Shown here: piece by piece, positions 61,518-64,000 of the stretch
Layout: each line of letters begins with the position of its first letter
Position numbering within the stretch: the first letter of the stretch is position 1
NCBI GenBank assembly: GCA_003952965.2
Contig: CM025855.1
Location: forward strand, 1,959,252-2,023,251
Origin: Morella rubra
Taxonomy: Eukaryota; Streptophyta; Magnoliopsida; Fagales; Myricaceae
Length of the DNA: 64,000 nt
Direction of reading: 5' to 3'
Translations under genes and position numbers: made by a program
The notes under the pieces: model-generated
Databases searched by the model: none
What the model saw: only the letters and a program-made list of their open reading frames with translations
Told to the model about the DNA's origin: nothing

Positions 61518-62850
61518 TCATCCAACTCTTCTTGCCCAAATGGATAACTTGGAAGACTCGAAGTCATTAGTAACTTTGTCCAACACAGTTCGTACCAGGG
61601 GAAGTTCTTCCACCTTTGACCGTGTCTTCACTTCCCTTATCTTCCACTCAGTGTCTTCTATCTTCATTGCTTCTACGGATGCTCTGGTTGTCCATTTATG
61701 TTTCCCACCATGGATTAGGAATTCCATAGCCATGGTTCTGTAGTCAACAAGAACTTTGTCAATGCTTCTTAGCCAAGCATTGCCCAAGATTACATCTAGA
61801 TCCACCATGTCTAGCACATGCAAGTCAGCCTTTATCCTGATTTCTTGGACTCCAAGGCTAACTTCATATATCAACCAAGGATACTTCCTTTGGTCTTCAT
61901 TGGTGATCTCCACATCTAAGGTTCCACTGCCCTCTCTAACCAACTTAAGACTAGCAACTATCTCAGAATTAATATTGTGGGAAACCTCGCCATCTATCAA
62001 GAGATATACATCCATGTTGCTAACCTCAGTCTTGCTCTGCATCAATGATTGCCTCCTTGTCCTGAGCCATTTCTGATGTTGTGGCTTGCATTGGTTTGAT
62101 ACCTTTGCTTGCTGACCGTTCTTCCACTAGACTCATCTTGGACTTGTAGACCTCTTCCGCCCAGGCTTGTACTTTGTCTTCTTGCTTTAACTTGGTCTGT
62201 TGGTCATGATAAGTGACCATAGCTATTGATCCAAAGTAAAGCAGGAACTCTTTCTTGAATGTGGTCCATCCAAGCCTTCGCTCCTCTTTTTTGTATTGAG
62301 CCTTGATCCTCCACCACCATTGGTAAGCGATCCCCTCCAATAAGAAACAGGCCCTAAGCACTTTATCTTTTCTTGCAATCTTGTAGGCCTCGAAGTAATG
62401 AGTTACATTTTCTAGCCATTCATGGGGATCTCCTCCTTTATACGTTGGGATTTCAACCTTCGGCCTTTGGGGCCTTTGGTCCTAAGCCCTACGATTATTA
62501 TGCTTCTCGAAGTCATCCCCATCAAGATGTCTTCTATGCTCACTCTTTGGTGGTCTATCCTCTCTTCTTCTCGGCTCATCTTCATATCTTCTTCGGCCAT
62601 ACTCATCATAATGGCCATGTCTTCTATCAGGTCCATCCTCTCAATTGAGTCTCCTTGCACCCTCCATGCTATGCTCGTCTCTATGGTATCTTCTAGCACC
62701 TTCTGCGCTGCTGTAATCTTCACCATAACGAGATCCTTGCAACCATTTCTCCACCACGCTATCCTCGTGCTCTACATGACTTCTATGTCTTCGTGGTTGT
62801 GCCCGTGGTTGCCATTCATCTCTGCTTGTGCACAAGCTGCATATGTGTCA
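61518..62850 (-). pseudogene. Ty3/gypsy gag-protease remnant
   Basis: Minus strand. Gag retrotransposon domain: GGDPHEWLENVTHYFEAYKI then VLRACFLLEGIAYQWWWRIK and TTFKKEFLLYFGS at 62026-62460, preceded by an Arg/Glu-rich stretch (62460-62835) with in-frame stops. The aspartic-protease-like domain follows (61518-62045), ending VDLDVILGNAWLRSIDKVLVDY, but its active-site motif reads LIDGEVSHN where DSGAS is expected. No reverse transcriptase, RNase H or integrase was found downstream, so this is either truncated or a non-autonomous derivative. Confidence 0.85.
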
Positions 62851-63723
62851 CGGCTATCTTGTCTTCTATAACTTTGGTGACTTGATTCTCTGACAAATCT
62901 TTCTATATCCATAAGATCTTAAAAGATCTCATTGAATCAATCACCAAATCAACTCCAAAAGAATCAAGTCAAAACAATTATTGGATGTAAAGAATTGCTT
63001 TAGCCGAATCCTTTTCTCCAAGGAAAACCTTGGAATAGTTATAGAAAGAAAATTTCCTTCCCAAAAGCTTCCAATTCTCCTCCTACTCAAAATCTCCAAA
63101 GGAATCCCAAAAATTCTCCTGCAAATCTTTAGGTTATCTCCAAGGAAAAATCTCCAGCAAATCCGGCTGCCCTTCAAGGAATAAAATCAACCACTTCAAA
63201 TAAGAAAAGAATTTCCTTAAGTGAATCCCTTTAGTCCTCCTTGTAGCCATGTAACATATAAGGAAAGAATCACAATTTCTTTCCAAATCCTTCCACCCGA
63301 AATCTTCAAGGAAATCCTCAAGAAAATCTGTACCAAATCTCTCCAATCTAATCTCTACCAAAATCACACTCAAAATCTTCCCAAAGATAATCACCTATCA
63401 AAAGAAAATCTTAAAACAATCATTCTTGGTAGGAATGCATTCTAAGATATACTTTCTCTACCCGAAATCTTCTAGAAAATCTTCAAATGACTTTCCCCCC
63501 AATACAAACCCGAAATCCGGCCACCTTATGACCCCAAATCCGGATTTGTATAATCACCACAAATTCGGCCACCCAAAAATCCTCCTGGCCGAATTTCACA
63601 ACTCTCACACACAATTTTCCAGCAACCCTATTGGACTTCTAAGAACCAACCCAATTAATCAATTCGAATTCTCGAAACCCAATTCCACTAATCAACCTAG
63701 TACCTCAAATCAAGACTCCTCTC
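62851..63723. other. Pyrimidine/A-rich DNA, possible 5' part of the gypsy remnant
   Basis: Rich in TCTCCAA/AAATCTTC/TCCAAGG words repeated at irregular spacing (63000-63480). It could be leader or LTR sequence of the element to its left, but no second LTR copy was seen. Open frames here are chance products of the composition. Confidence 0.35.
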
Positions 63724-64000
63724 AAGGGCTTTAGAGTGGGTCTTCTTCCCAAATACATTCGTTCCTCGGATCAAATCTTGCCTTTCCAATTAAAACTTCC
63801 CATCTAAAGCATAACAAAAAAGTGTGCAACCCATTCCTTTCTTGCATTTTAAGTAATGCTGTAAATAAATGGATGTCTCCAACGATGATACTCATGGTAA
63901 TAACAAGGACCCAACGAAACAACAGTACAGATATTTGCCTCGACTCTCAAGAGTGTCTTGTTGCAAAATTTCTTAAAGCTAACTTAGGAACCACGCGATC
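63724..64000. repeat. Direct repeat copy 2, partner at 8416-8695
   Basis: Near-identical to 8416-8695 in the same orientation, starting sharply after GACTCCTCTC and continuing to the window edge. In copy 1 the homologous sequence leads towards the 3' end of the CBL gene. Confidence 0.9.

Overview
The window is eukaryotic plant nuclear DNA. It is AT-rich and has GT-AG introns, a calcineurin B-like calcium sensor gene of the plant-only CBL family, and layered plant transposable elements. A eudicot, perhaps a woody rosid, is the best guess; the species cannot be fixed from the sequence alone.

Layout. 1-5076 (minus): most of a dipeptidyl-peptidase IV-like serine peptidase gene in five coding exons, cut by the left edge just after the catalytic His. 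8963-11386 (minus): a complete eight-exon CBL4/SOS3-like gene (212 aa) with a probable 3-kb intron in its 5' UTR reaching to about 14545. These are the only two genes I judge likely to be functional. 14.9-26.5 kb: AT-rich intergenic DNA with a hAT-type MITE, a 164-bp tandem repeat, a segmental duplication copy (20.2-22.6 kb) and a 1.1-kb tandem duplication (22.0-24.1 kb).

26566-45344 is one insertion built as a nest. An L1-type LINE (minus) with an imperfect 12-bp target duplication landed in a second copy of the 20-22.6 kb sequence, so the first copy shows the empty site. The LINE was later entered by a hAT transposon (26632-30096, 8-bp TSD CCTACAAT), a 310-bp TRIM (31974-32283) and a Ty1/copia element (35913-44826). 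The copia element holds a CACTA transposon (37092-41463, TSD AAC) that carries an exon of a signal peptide peptidase gene. The CACTA holds a probable solo LTR (37200-38226). Without its guests the LINE is about 6.1 kb.

45345-48418 resumes the second duplication copy and contains a tandem TRIM array. 48419-59.3 kb is decayed CACTA-type DNA: one terminus, a 6-kb stretch scattered with a GTCCGGACG-like motif, a MULE-type MITE with long inverted repeats, and a broken Tnp2 transposase. 59.3-63.7 kb holds a Ty3/gypsy gag-protease remnant (minus). The last 277 bases repeat 8416-8695, just downstream of the CBL gene, so a second CBL-related copy may lie beyond the right edge.

The two genes share no visible pathway. 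The rest is a record of duplication and transposon insertion whose order can be read from target-site duplications.
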